Of a DNA stretch of 64,000 nucleotides, positions 10,812 to 22,587 are shown piece after piece (the stretch's first letter is position 1; every line of letters begins with the position of its first letter). The notes beneath the pieces are model-generated. The model had not been told where the DNA came from, did no database searches, and worked only from the letters and a program-made list of their open reading frames with translations. The stretch spans positions 7,231,253 through 7,295,252 of the forward strand of contig JAJEKV010000017.1 in the NCBI GenBank assembly GCA_021234155.1. Reading direction: 5' to 3'. This DNA is from Isoetes taiwanensis. Its lineage: Eukaryota > Streptophyta > Lycopodiopsida > Isoetales > Isoetaceae. Made by a program: the position numbers and the translations under genes.

Positions 10812-13559
10812 GGATCCCGGCTGATTTGCAGATGTATGTGCATGCTCATTTCTCAGGGTTTTTCGCACAGCGGCTCTCTTCCCTATGAGTAGGAGATGCA
10901 GGAGCTTGTTTTGGGGGCTGTTAAGCCATCTATTCTGCCTCATCAGCATGAGAGCTTGGAGCAGGAGCTCTCCAGAGAGGATTTAGCGGAGGCATGTATG
11001 TGCATGGCCAAGGATAAATGTCACCGGCTGGATGGCATCCCGTGGAGTTCTTTTCGGACTTATTGGGAGTGGGCTGGTGAGTCCATTGTACCAGTGTATC
11101 TTGAGTTCTTTGCAGTCTTCTCAAATGGATAGGATCTTGAATACCGCATGCATTTCCTTGATTCCTAAGGTTAAGCGACCTTCTACTATTAATGATTGGA
11201 GGCCTATCTCCTTGTTGTCCTCATGTACAAGATTATTCGCGAAAGCCACTGGCGAAGAAAGTTGAAGCCGATGTTGACTTCTTCCATTAGTAATGTGCGA
11301 TGCAGGTTTGTTCACAGGAGGAACATTTTGACTAATGTTGCATAACTTATGAGGGCCTTTATTGGGCCGAGGAGAACAGTCAAGGCATTGCCTATCTTAA
11401 GCTTGACTTTGCCAAAGCTTACGATAGTGTTCGTTGGGAGTTCTTATGCGCCATGATGTTAGCGTTGAATGTGGTCCACGCTTTCTCGAACGATCATGAA
11501 GCTACATAGGTCAGCACGGGCTCACGGTGGTGTGCGAGGGGTGAACCCTCCGCCTTTTTCTCCTTAGGCGAGGCGTGCGTCGGGGGTGCCCTTTGGCGCC
11601 GTTTTTTTTACGATTGTGGCGGCAGGCACCTTTGTCTCGATTGTTTTTGGTTGCGGTGGAGGGGGGTAGTGGATTGGCTTCGGATGTAAGATGGTAGCCA
11701 GCAGATTATTAACCAGTTTGCCGATGACACTTTCCTCTTCTTGGTGGCAGAAGAGAGGAATTTGCGGAATGTGAAGGGTTTGCTGGATACTTTCTCCTTG
11801 GCCTCGGGCATTCTTCTGAATTGGGGTAAATGCTCTGCACTATGGGCCCAACCGACTCCGCCTCCCCTTGTTTGGCTCTATTCCCTTGGAAGGTGCTTCC
11901 GGTAATGTGTGTACTAAAAATTGTTGGGTATTCCATTTGGAGGGATGTTTCCATGGGGAGGGTGTGTGATGAGATTTTGCGGGGGGTTGCAAACACCTCA
12001 ATTGGTGGAAGGGCAGCAACTTGTCCATGGCGGGTAGGATCACTATTGCCAAGTCGGTACTTTGTAGTACTCATGTGTATCTGACATCGTGATGTTAGCT
12101 CCTCGAGGGTAAGATACAAGCTTTGGATAAGATTGTTCGAAATTTTGTGTGGGGGCGGGGGATGATGAAGGGGCGGTTGTTAAAGTGGCTTGGTGGAAGT
12201 GTCTTCGCCCAGGGAGGATGGGGGCTTGGCCATTCTGGATTTGGCACTTGCATAGTAAGGTGTTGGTCTCAAGTTTGTTTGGAGCATTCTCGAGGATGGA
12301 GCATCTTCTCCCAGTGCTTGTGTTATTGCGAGTCTCTTCACCATTGTGTGGCGTTTGGGAAGCCGTCTGCGTGCATGTGGAGTTGCCACAGGCAGCTTTT
12401 GTATGGTCTCCGGCCTTTCCCACATGCATTCCCTTTTCTCCACGGGGGTGTTGCGGGCTTGGGATCATGTCGCGTGTGCTCTTCCAACTAGATTATGCCT
12501 CGGTTTATCACCACTCTTCTCCTTTCTTGTGGGTTCCTCTACCCCAGCGCACTTGCCCTTGGTTGCCACCGGTGCATGCTTTCGGGCCTTGAGCCCGTTG
12601 GAGGCGAGCTGTTGTGCTCACCTTGGAGGATTGGTATTGGGGTGGTCGGTTAGCCCGTGGGAGTTCTTTCGAGGTCGCTTTTGCACGAGGGGCGTGGCCA
12701 GGGCTATCACAGGAACAAGTGGCGAGGAGTATTCCATTTGCACATGCCTATAGTCCCTCGGGGATGATGTGGTGGTGCGGGTTTGGAAGATTCATCCGGA
12801 TGTTGTGTCTTCTTGTTTTGTGCGGTCTTGTTACCAGGTCGCGGCTATTCATGACACCTTGCCCCTTCGGGCAAGTGGTCTCTGCGGCTTCGAGGTTCGA
12901 TGGCGCTTCGGTTTGGGCGTGGACATAGAGCTCACTTCCCCACCAGAAGGTTAAGGGTGCTTATACGTGGCGGTGGTGCCATTTGTATGTCGGGGTGAAT
13001 GCCCTTGTGAGTCGATTTAAGGTTTGGGTGTGAGCCCTCTCTGCCCTTGTTGTGGCCTTCATCGTGAGGCTGTGGAGCATTGTCTGATTTTATGCCCTCA
13101 CTTGCGGTACTGGGATTGGGTTGGGGCTCGCGGTTTCGGTGAGATTGACTAGCCGGCGGCTTTAACTTCATGTGTATCCTAGTGCTTGGCGGCTCTTGCG
13201 GAAAGCAAACCTTGCATTTGTGCATGGCTTGGTTGGTGTAGCTGATTTAGGCGGTTGTTGTGGATCTTTCGGGGTTGACTGACTGCGCCTCTCGATTCCT
13301 CGACTTCGGATACAAGCTATTTCAAAGCTTTACGGTGTTCGAGGATTGGCAGAGTGGAAGTTTGCCATTTGGCAGGACTTCTTGGGTGTTGTAGATGGTG
13401 ATGGTCGGTTTGTACAGCAGTAGAGTTGCAGTTTTCCTGTGAGTTTGTTGTGGAGTGTCGAGGTATCGCTGTCTCTTTGAGGCAGTTCTCCTTCCTCCTC
13501 ACTTGCTTTGTAACATTACCATTCTTTTAATATATTGACGACACAGTTCTTCAAAAAAA
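10812..13559 (+). mobile_element. 5'-truncated L1-type LINE (copy 1)
   Basis: This copy matches the element at 47.62-50.35 kb over its whole length, beginning at the shared GATTTGCA..TATGTGCATGCTC and ending in the same 3' terminus (ATATTGACGACACAGTTCTTC plus a short A tail). It contains reverse transcriptase and zinc-domain remnants but no endonuclease, so reverse transcription stopped inside ORF2. Many frameshifts make it non-functional. The poly-A has shrunk to seven A. No convincing target-site duplication was found. Confidence 0.88.
10893..13450 (+). pseudogene. L1 ORF2 reverse transcriptase, broken (copy 1)
   Basis: Recognisable blocks occur in order on the plus strand but in different frames. 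NDWRPISLLS is near 11190. The palm motif LKLDFAKAYDSVRWEF is near 11400. The catalytic block FADDTFLFL is near 11720, with Phe in place of the common Tyr before ADD. SGILLNWGKCSA follows near 11810. A cysteine-rich remnant (LCPCC, then HREAVEHCL) near 13040 marks the C-terminal zinc domain. Several frameshifts and stops separate these blocks. The element would have encoded the L1 reverse transcriptase used in target-primed reverse transcription, but this copy cannot. Confidence 0.85.
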
Positions 13560-13856
13560 GAAGATAAAAGGTAACTCCTATATGTAACTCTAGATAATAT
13601 CATTTCACGTGATAAACTCCTATGCCGTGCCCATCACTTCGTCTTCTCATTTATAGAAATGGAGGAAATCGAGGTAAGGACGTATAGGGGACAGAGGACC
13701 CCAAAATCCCAAAGGTATTAAGTACTAAAAATAGCATAAAAAATAGTATTCTTTTTGTGCATTGTTCTTTTTCAGTTTATTTGTATGGATTGTAGATTTG
13801 CAAACAATAAGAATACCTTATCAAATGGTTTTTACAAAAGTTCAAAAGTTTGGGTT

Positions 13857-13985
13857 GGAATAGAATAGAATAGAATAGAATAGGTTTTTAGCGTCCACGG
13901 AGACCAATTGACCTATGGGATGGGACCCAAACAAAAAGAGAGCAGCAAGCGTATTACTGACAGGATTAAAAAACCCCCGCCCCTT
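13857..13985 (-). mobile_element. LINE 3'-end fragment with (TATTC)n tail
   Basis: Read on the minus strand, this is GGGCGGGGG..TTTAATCC, then GGGTCCCATC..CATAGGTC, then AATTGGTCTCCGTGGACGC, then AAAACC, and finally a (CTATT)n tail (13859-13883 on the plus strand). It matches the 3' terminus of the minus-strand LINE at 57.13 kb, including the tail type. Only about 105 bp of element body remain. It is an extreme 5' truncation. Confidence 0.85.
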
Positions 13986-13989
13986 TAGA

Positions 13990-15120
13990 TTTCCATTTCT
14001 CGATTTATGCATTATCATCATTGCCCCTTCCAATTTCCAACCCGCCAAGCATGGCAGAAAACATGCATGTTTTAGCTGTTGCATATATTTTGCAGCATGG
14101 GATGAAACGCTTCATCAGTTCATCTGCATTAAGATGCCCTTTGCCAGACCAGAGCTTTCAACGCAAAAAAAAGGGCCTCAGGTGTTAAAGTAATAGATCC
14201 TGAATTTGAATCGGAAATGTGCAGCCTATGTTCGTGGACAAGCTAAAAAGTATGCGGCGTTGAAGGAAAAAGGAACGTGAGCATTAGAGAAGAGGAAATC
14301 TGCACGTCACGGCAAGTGGGTCTGCATTCCATAGTTAGCCATTAGCCAATGTTAACACTAAAATAACGTGTTACGCGTTAGCTGCGAACCTAATAACGTG
14401 TTATTTTGTTGCCCCAAAAAAAATCAGAACTTTAACAGTTTAAAACATGATCCTGACTAATTTGACCATTCTAATTCTAAATATGAAATCAGAATTTAAA
14501 AACACATACTCTAACCTGCTAGAACTTCTGAATGTAACTCAAACCATTGATTCGAAAGTATGTCTTGCTTTTCACGAAAGTCCTGCGATAAAGAACATAT
14601 GTACTAGCATTTCTAATACAAATTCTAGCAATTAAACACCACAAGGTTTTTCTTGCCTTGACGTAGTACAATGCCATGGAGTTAGCCATTCTTCCTACCC
14701 CCATGCCATTCTACATCACGTCTTGATTCACTCAGAGTTTTATTTGACTTCCAGATTTTGGCTGAAGCATAATCGATTCTTAATAAGTTAGCACCCTGTA
14801 TTAGTTTCGGTAGACAGGAAGGAAGCTGAGTTATTCGATGCAAAGGTAGTAGACAAGCTTTTGAGAAGGAGAAACAATCAAATCAGTGGCGTTTTAGGGC
14901 ATCTGGTCCGCATTGCAGCTCGGAGGATCTCGTGTTTGCAAACAGAAAATTGGTACTGAGTCTCATGATCTAGTTTTTGGTCGGTGGCATGCAGCTGGGG
15001 CTCAGTTAATTATGAAGGATAAGGCCAATTTTCTGTGTGCTTTGTGTATAAAGATCAAATTTGATAGTGCTTTTGATCTAGGTTTTTGTCATATTCTTGT
15101 ACAGAAAGCTGTTTTATGAA
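13990..15120. other. Intergenic, nothing recognised
   Basis: Short frames only. A cluster of TAACGTGTTA-like motifs occurs at 14350-14405. I see no domain, RNA gene or repeat with defined ends. Confidence 0.4.
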
Positions 15121-15126
15121 TTTAAA

Positions 15127-15550
15127 TTAAGGTGGGTGCCCGATCATTGGTGACGTCCCCCAATATTGGCATCCCAAATGGAAATTTTTTTGTGAGGCGG
15201 CTTCACCATTTAGGCTGGTAGCATGCCCATGTATAGTTCAGTGGTGTCGTCATTAGGGTTGATTTGTATTACCATTGGCAACAATTTTATGCACCAGTGA
15301 GGAGCCTGGACTTACATTCTTAAACTGCACCATTGAAGAGAAACTAGCACCATATGGGGTCTGAACCCCCCTCTAATTTGCTGGGTAATTGTGGTATACA
15401 GGAACAAGGTTTGACAAATTAGATATCAGATCTAAGTTAAGTAGCTCGTAGGGCACATGCAGATATAAAAACTTCATATTTTGGCTTTAGGATCGTTGAT
15501 TTCTAAGCATTTTCTCCTTAAGTTCACTATTCATGGGGCACCCACCTTAA
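15127..15550. mobile_element. 416-bp terminal-inverted-repeat element
   Basis: The left end is TTAA+GGTGGGTGCCC (15127-15141). The right end is its exact reverse complement, GGGCACCCACC+TTAA (15536-15550). The 11-bp perfect inverted repeats and the flanking TTAA suggest a small non-autonomous DNA transposon (MITE) of 416 bp between the TTAA copies. TTAA is the target of piggyBac-like elements, while TTA/TAA fits PIF/Harbinger; the sequence here does not separate them. The interior has no coding capacity. Confidence 0.7.
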
Positions 15551-15920
15551 GATCTTGACATACGGCCTAAAAAGGGATTGAAAACAGTTGAGTCTAGAAG
15601 GAGGGTTGTATATTCTAGAAGGAGCTTTATATATGTATATAGGACGCGGTCATGTTTAAGCCACGGGTATATCCATGGTATATCTAGGTCTTTAACACGT
15701 TATAGCCACGTCATAAAAAAAAATACACAGCATTTTTGTGGACTTAGCGGATTTTTGCGATTTAGCACTGGTTTAAACATGTCCACGTCTAACATTTACA
15801 GTGTTGGTTGACTCTAAGGCGAAGCCTTAGAAAAAGAGCACAAGCCAAAGGCGCATCAGCGATGGGCTTGCAAAAATAGTAGGCTTAACGGGTTTGGCAC
15901 AAAAGAAAATCTCGAACAAG

Positions 15921-16029
15921 ATGCCCAATAGAGCTCTGCAGAAGCTGTACTCAGAATGCAGGGCTTCTTTTGTTCGTTCAAATTCTCCTCCGTTGCAACA
16001 GTCCATTGAGAATGTCCGAAGTGTTCTAG
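15921..16029 (+). CDS. Orphan first exon resembling plant cysteine oxidase
   Basis: An ATG at 15921 opens 36 codons plus one base (MPNRALQKLYSECRASF, then about 19 residues ending ENVRSVL) and stops at a good splice donor, CTAG|GTATGT (16029/16030). The pattern xLQKLYxxCRxSF, then x(n)E.I..VR.VL followed by an acidic or small residue, resembles the N-terminal helix region of plant cysteine oxidases (PCO, related to 2-aminoethanethiol dioxygenase). Those enzymes oxidise N-terminal Cys of ERF-VII factors for oxygen-dependent degradation. The cupin core with its metal-binding histidines was not found downstream, so this is either a gene with a very long first intron or a broken copy. Assignment rests on one short exon. 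Confidence 0.4.
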
Positions 16030-16082
16030 GTATGTGGACTAAGTTTAGAATTTTAAGCTTGCAAAACAATCATAGTTTTTAG

Positions 16083-19000
16083 GTCAATTACACTTTCAAA
16101 CCACAACTAACGTTATTAATTGATAGATTATGGCTTCTGCATTTGTCACGCAATTTATCTTAACCATTTCATTTCTCTAACAGAACTATCTTCAATAAGA
16201 TCGTGCATCTACATTTCGGTTTGGTTCCTGTTTTCATTTTCGCCCATGTATGTGGGTTTTTACAAGGTCATTTGTGACACATCACTACAGGTTTTACTAT
16301 TGTCCTTGTTAACATCCTCTTTGATCACTATGAATTTGCATCTCCATTGCTAAGGAATGCTGCTAGCTTGATAATCTTTGGGCCGTCCTTATCATGTCAT
16401 TAACAGAGGCATTACTTTGTATTCTTCTTTGGTTTAATGACATTTTGCTAGCCTATTTTGTATGGTTTAGGTATACGGAGTAGTTTCTGGTGGCATATTG
16501 TCGTCTATGACCGACAAGTTGTTGTTCTTCTTATGGCTTATGTTGTTCCTGCTCTCCTTGTTCTTCTATGAAATGCATGCAGTTGTTGATGTCCTGGTTT
16601 GGGGATTGCTCTAGGTTAGAGTTGGTTATCATGGTTATTGTAGTTCGTGTGATTCTTGATTCCCCATGGTTCTAGGTTTTTGGGATGTTGTTTTCATTGG
16701 CATGCCATCATTTCTTTTATGTTCTTTTTCCCTAGTGGGTTTGAGATGTTTGGTTTAATTAACCTCATTAGGCATCTTACTTGTTGTAGTTCACATCATA
16801 CTTTCTTTCTTTTTTCTAATTGGCTTACACCTCAATATGACCCCCACTTATGTTCCTTGACCATTAACCTCACCTCAAATTACTTGTGAATATAGTTACT
16901 TAATGGAATGTTTTTTTGTTTTATTGCGGTCCATTGATAAAAAGAATATTCTCTCCCTTGTCTTGGATCAAGGGCCCATGAATTTTTTTTGCTTCATCCC
17001 AACGCAACTTGTAATGGTGTATATTAAACCAACAATGTCCAATGGATCAAAATACATGCCATTTTATTCTGAAGGCAAATTGGAGCCCTGCCCAGGCATG
17101 AAGAGAGCATAAAGCCCTACCGACGGGAAGCTCTACTGCAGCATCAGGAAGCCACAAAGCTTCAGCAAAAACAAGCTCCAGAATATTATTTTCTCTTCGT
17201 TCGGCTTCATAACAGATATGCCGTCTTGGCCATCTTCGCAATAGGTATGCCGACGTGACCCCCTTAATCCCTCTGCCAGGGCATTCTTCAGGGCATTCAG
17301 GGGATTCTTCTGCTTCAACTTCCGGGCATTCTTCACGACATTGAGGGGCTTCTTCAGCTTCAAGAGATTCTTCAGCTTCACCACCAGATCGGCTTCAGGG
17401 CTTCAAATCTAAGCTCCTGGCTCAATGGTAGAGACTCTGAGTAGCCCTCATCGCTAGATTTAGTCATTTAGCAGCTCCTTAACATCCTTGGCCTCAACAT
17501 TTAGCTGTAGGGTTTAATCTCAGTCGTTGATCTCTAGATGTTATGTCCAGTAACATTATGTGGCCCAATTGGTTATGGCCATAACATTTCCTCTGATGCC
17601 TGCTTCCACTGGTGATTTTCTTTCTCTTGGGCCCTCCGCCATAGCCAAACAAAAATATCAGGCAACAAATCCATCGCCATAGCCGGCGGTATTTGTAAGT
17701 CGTCGCCGGTTCTAAGTTTCTGACGGCCTTTGCGGCATCCGTCTGACAGTTCTCTGATCGCCATAGCTGTAAATCCGTCGCCATAAATCCGTCGCTATAA
17801 ATCCGTCGCCATAGCTGTGTTTCTTTGGCATCTGATAGCTGTGTTGATAGCATCTGCCTCCCCTGGCTGCGGCCAGTACTTCTGTTTTCAAAGTGTGATG
17901 TTTCAAAGCGGATCACGGCGGATGCTCTGTTTCGACTCTATATCTGGGAGCTATATCTGGAAGCTTTGTTTAAATCCGGCTCCTTGCTTTCGTCGCTTGC
18001 ACCACGTTTCCCATTTGAAAGCGAGAAAGAAAACGATCCTCGGCTCCTTACTGCGTCGCCGCACCACCTGTTCGATTTGCTCGCCGCTTACATTTTGTTT
18101 ATTTTCTTGCGAATGCGGTGTGGGCTGCCAAGCAGCTATGGCGGCTCGCCAAATGCCTCGACCAAGGGCGTTAAGGCCAATAAAATTCCCCCCAGTTATG
18201 GGCCATGAAAATGGCCTGCATTGGCCAGCGTGGCGGAAATTCCTTGGCGTGCTGGCGCGCGACCCGCGAATTTCACGGCCATATGGCCACTCGGCCATTT
18301 TCCTAGCCCATAACTCCTCGGGAGAGGACGTTATCTAGCCCATGTCGAAGCTGCTTTTGGCAACCAAAAGATCTTTCGACAGTCTAGGCATGGCAAGATT
18401 GCCTCGACATCGTGTTCGCCAGGTAGATCTTCCCTAAAATTCCTTTTTCGTACCTTTAGACAAAACCACAAACAGAACCTCTTGAAATAGAAATATACCT
18501 TAACCAATTAAGCAGCCCAAACATGGCCAATTGAATTTGGATACAATATCATACAAGAATCGTACTTCCAACCATTGCGGAATACCCTCCCGCAATACAA
18601 AACGAATTGTGGAAACTTAACCGAAGGGAGCAACTATGCTTTTGATTTTCCCAACAATTGTTATCAGTCTTGGCCAATATCATATAACCGAAACCATCGA
18701 ATTGATTGCATTTCAAGGTGCAATTGTGATAAATTCGTGAAGAATCCTATTCTGTTATTGAATATAGTAGTATAACTTCGAGTTAACCTTACAATTTAGA
18801 TGTTCGAAATTTCAACCACCTTGAAATTTCGGCCCTTTTCAACTAGTTTTTTTAAGGCGAAATTCTTTGTTGACGTTCTGTCGGCGTTTTGGGCGGCGCC
18901 GCCTCCTAAGCCTGTTTCTGCACAACGCCTGTTACTCTCAAGCTTCCCAGGCTGTGAAAATGAAGGCTTCTCCGGCTGACCATAAACACAGCGTTTTTTG

Positions 19001-19300
19001 TTTCGCGAGAGGTTTACGAGAAGCAAAATCCAATGACCTAAAAGGCAAAAATTCTTTGTGGATCTTTATTTCTATTTGGTATTTTAGCCGATTGTTGATC
19101 TTCGACTGTTCCAACCTCTAATCACCCCCAAACTTCGGGTTTGCCTTTGCACCATCAAAATCCAAGATCTGAAATGGCCAATTTCTAAAGCAAAAAACTG
19201 AAAAAAACGATTCGCCCGGTCTTGCTATCTAAATCATCAAGAAGGAGCATTCCAGCATCAAGAACGGGCAGAAATTTCAAGCTGCTTGAAATTTCGTCGG
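16083..19300. other. T-rich then GC-richer non-coding stretch
   Basis: 16.1-17.0 kb is T-rich and would suit an intron of the upstream exon. 17.1-18.4 kb is GC-richer with overlapping frames on both strands, none carrying a recognised domain. A low-complexity segment at 17280-17395 repeats CATTCTTC and CTTCAGC motifs. 18.4-19.3 kb holds nothing I can name. Confidence 0.4.
17771..17812 (+). repeat. 14-bp minisatellite, three units
   Basis: Three exact-period units AAATCCGTCGCCAT stand at 17771, 17785 and 17799; the middle one has CTAT for CCAT. A related motif occurs about 100 bp upstream (AAATCCATCGCCAT near 17669). Confidence 0.9.
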
Positions 19301-19302
19301 AG

Positions 19303-19408
19303 AATTCGAAGGAGCTATAAAATTTCGCATGAAATTTTGAGTGACCTGGTGGTGCGGTCGCCAGGTCACCTCAAAATTTCATAGCAAAATTTTCAGCTCC
19401 TTCGAATT
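19303..19408. repeat. Compact near-perfect hairpin (47-bp arms)
   Basis: The left arm, 19303-19349 (AATTCGAAGGAGCT to GTGACCTGG), pairs with the right arm, 19361-19408 (CCAGGTCACC to AGCTCCTTCGAATT), around an 11-base loop. There are a handful of mismatches or bulges in the middle. The size and shape resemble a miRNA-type or small MITE hairpin. Expression cannot be judged from sequence. Confidence 0.85.
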
Positions 19409-19599
19409 ACTCCTTCCGTAATCTCAAAAGTATCATAGAGAATTAGTCCCTTATATAGAGAAGGGATTGAGGGACCCATACAGATTGATCAACCCAAATA
19501 GGTCCCTAAGACAACTCTAGTGTGTTTATGGGTAGGTGTAACTAACTTGAAATGTGACACACATGTGAAGCTTTAATGGCCAACACATATTAAATAATA

Positions 19600-19648
19600 T
19601 ACAAGAAATTTATCGTGGCGGCCAAGGCTGCCGTGAAGATTTCTTTTT
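19600..19648 (+). repeat. GC-rich palindromic repeat unit (copy 1)
   Basis: The unit ACAAGAAATTTATCG.GGCGGCC-AA-GGC.GCCG.GAAGATTTCT is itself an inverted repeat, with its core at 19614-19635. A second copy in opposite orientation lies at 32151-32202. This copy has lost perfect pairing at CpG sites (CGCG to CGTG), as expected for methylated DNA. Confidence 0.75.
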
Positions 19649-20250
19649 CCCGACTCCCCATCGAAATCAATCAATATATATACAATCACGTGAGCAACTG
19701 TTTCTACATGGGATAATTTTAAAACTTCAACAATGTAACACATTGGCAAAATATGTACTTTGAATGGAAGGAATGAAACAAGGGCAAAGCACTCACATTA
19801 ATACTTTAATTGCTTTCAATGTGATAAAATGCTAGAAACGTCTTCTATTTATAGGATGGAAGTCCCCTGAGATAGTCGACACATGTCACTAATTAAAGGC
19901 TATTTTTATGCCACATGTTTGCATTCTAATCCACATATAATGTATATATCTTTCACAAGCAATCGTTGAAACAAAATCTATCTAAACAATCCACATATGT
20001 CATTGCCTTCCTTCTGCCACATATTCGACTTTTAAGCCACATGTAAATAATATCAAATATCATTAATATAATATAATAGGCATAATTACTTAGAATCATT
20101 CTCATAAATGAAATAAGGCACGTGTCAATACAAATCCATCGTAATCTATACCAAATAAACCATGTGTCAATTCAACACATTAATCCCATGAAGATTCGTA
20201 CATTTGCAAATGATGATTATGGCACATGTTGATTTGCACGTTATATAATT

Positions 20251-20723
<473 letters not shown>

Positions 20724-21167
20724 TAATGTTGGATATACCATGTACATATATACCCAAGGCCAGATCTGCCATGTGACAATCGCAAGGCTTAGGTTTAGTC
20801 TAATGTCTACATCACCTAGGTTTTCCATAATTTTGGAATATTGAATCAAGACACGCGTCGCTCTTGCCTAATTAGTACAGAAGAAAAGTAATCATTCAAA
20901 ATCATTCTCATTAGTGAAATAAGACACATATCAATACAAATCCATCATAATCTACAATAAATAAATCATGTGTCAATTCAATATTTTAAACCCATGTGAT
21001 TCGTACATTCTCAACATTACATAATTAATGATGGGTATGCCATGTGTATATATATACCCAAGGCCGTTCTGTCACGTATCAATCGCAAGCTTAGGTTTTG
21101 TGTAATGTCTACATCACTTAAGTTTTCCATGGAATATTGAAACCAAAACATTGCCTAATGAGCCAGA

Positions 21168-21525
21168 AATGCATCATAAATGGAGCCTTTAATTTCGAAG
21201 ACACGTGCCACGCTGGATGAATTAGTAAGGGAGAAGAAAAATTGAAAACGAAAAACCCAAAAGATTTATATAGCTCACCATTTGGCCGCCATAAATGCAG
21301 CTTTTAATTTCGAAGACATAAGTCATGCTGAAAGAATTGATAAGGAAGAAAATAGATGACAATAGAAAAGAAAACTGATTGAGAACAAAAAACCCAAAAA
21401 ATATATATAGGCCGCCATAAATGCATCATAAATGTAGCCTTTAATTTTGAAGACACATGTCATGCTGAAAGAATTAGTAAGGAAGAAAATAGATGAGAAC
21501 ATAAAAGGAAACTGCTTTATATCGA
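21168..21525 (+). repeat. Three tandem units of about 125 bp
   Basis: Each unit contains ATAAATG.AGC.TTTAATTT.GAAGACA, a GTCATGCTGAAAGAATT-like block and GGAAGAAAA text. Units begin near 21175, 21291 and 21430. GGCCGCCATAAATGCA recurs at two unit joins. Confidence 0.75.
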
Positions 21526-21593
21526 AGGGATTAATGTAACTTGCTTGCCCCTAGGGGGTCTATTATGGAACTTATATAATATATTATTGCCGA

Positions 21594-22056
21594 TTATATA
21601 CTAGGGAAAATTCCAAATATACCCCTCAAGTTTACAAGTATTCCAAAAATACCCCTAGAAATAGGGTATTTAGCTCAAATGGCAACAACTTTCTTGTGAT
21701 CAACCAACTAAAAATGTACCCTTCATAAAACTTGTAGATGAAAGTGAAGGCTATCCAATAGCAATATAATCGTCTAAAACAGAATTTGAATCTTCAACTT
21801 ATCACATTTTAAGTGCATGCTATAAAAAATGACATAAATGATTAAAACTCATGAAATTCAACTCCTATTTTGATGAACTTGAAGTTATTCGGAAGATCTT
21901 ATTCTAATCTATAATGTTTGTGAAGATAACTTTTGAATTTGAGGAGCAACGAAAACTCTATTACCAATTTTTCAAAAATGCTCTTCATTTGGAGGGTATT
22001 TTTGGAATTTTTGCAAACTTGAGGGACTCAGGCAGAGAGGTTAGTATACTACAAAA
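21594..22056. mobile_element. Inverted-repeat element (probable MITE)
   Basis: CCCTCAAGTTTACAAGTATTCC (here GTTTACAAGTATTCC, then AAAAATACCC) at 21617-21652 is the near reverse complement of GGGTATTTTTGGAATT, then TTGCAAACTTGAGGG, at 21996-22032. The heptamer TATACTA flanks the whole unit (about 21595 and 22050), possibly a target-site duplication. The outermost 18-19 bases are not complementary, so the exact ends are uncertain. The interior is AT-rich and non-coding. Confidence 0.6.
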
Positions 22057-22059
22057 GTG

Positions 22060-22465
22060 TAAAAGTCATATAAGCTCACGCAGCGGAGGGGGAAATGAAC
22101 TACGCATGCAGCGGTTGCGGACCCAGGTAATTCTGGATGGGTTGAATAGATTACAAGGGGAGGTCCTTAGGAATTTCAAAAGGAACCACAGAACAGAGTT
22201 TCAAGATTGTGTCAAACGACTGATCGGAGTAGGAGCTCCTACAGGTGAGGTAGAAGAAGACGAGAACGCAATGGGAAAACATGAGCTGCTAGATTATTTA
22301 TATAGGCTTAAAAAGGAAGTGATTCGATGCAAAGCACTGGAGAAGCTCTTGCAGACAACACACATATGGATAGGTAACGATCTTAAGGTCCATTTCGAGA
22401 CAAATTATCACCTGTTCCAACAGAAAAGGGAAGCACGTGTCCTGTTATTGCTAGATAGAACCTAG
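22060..22465 (+). CDS. Unrecognised open frame, charged, helical
   Basis: An open frame runs from 21914 to 22465, but its first 45 codons lie inside the inverted-repeat element. The remaining 135 codons (from about SRSGGGNELRMQRLR) are rich in Leu, Glu, Lys and Arg (for example LDGLNRLQGEVLRNF, ELLDYLYRLKKEVIRC) and would form amphipathic helices. I recognise no family. It may be a LINE ORF1 remnant or a host-gene fragment, and the MITE-derived start is probably accidental. The following 100 bases contain a stop and no clear splice site. Confidence 0.25.
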
Positions 22466-22587
22466 CACTCAGCGAAAAAGCTCGACAATCTACTTGCCAT
22501 GTTTGGCAACAGACTAGATTATAATTTGATGCTTGAAACTCTGATAGGGGAGAATGAAGGTAGAAGGCAGACAGAAGACCAAGATAT

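Noticed and set aside
17817-18338. Overlapping GC-rich frames on both strands
   Set aside because: No domain, and competing frames of similar length on both strands point to base composition, not coding.
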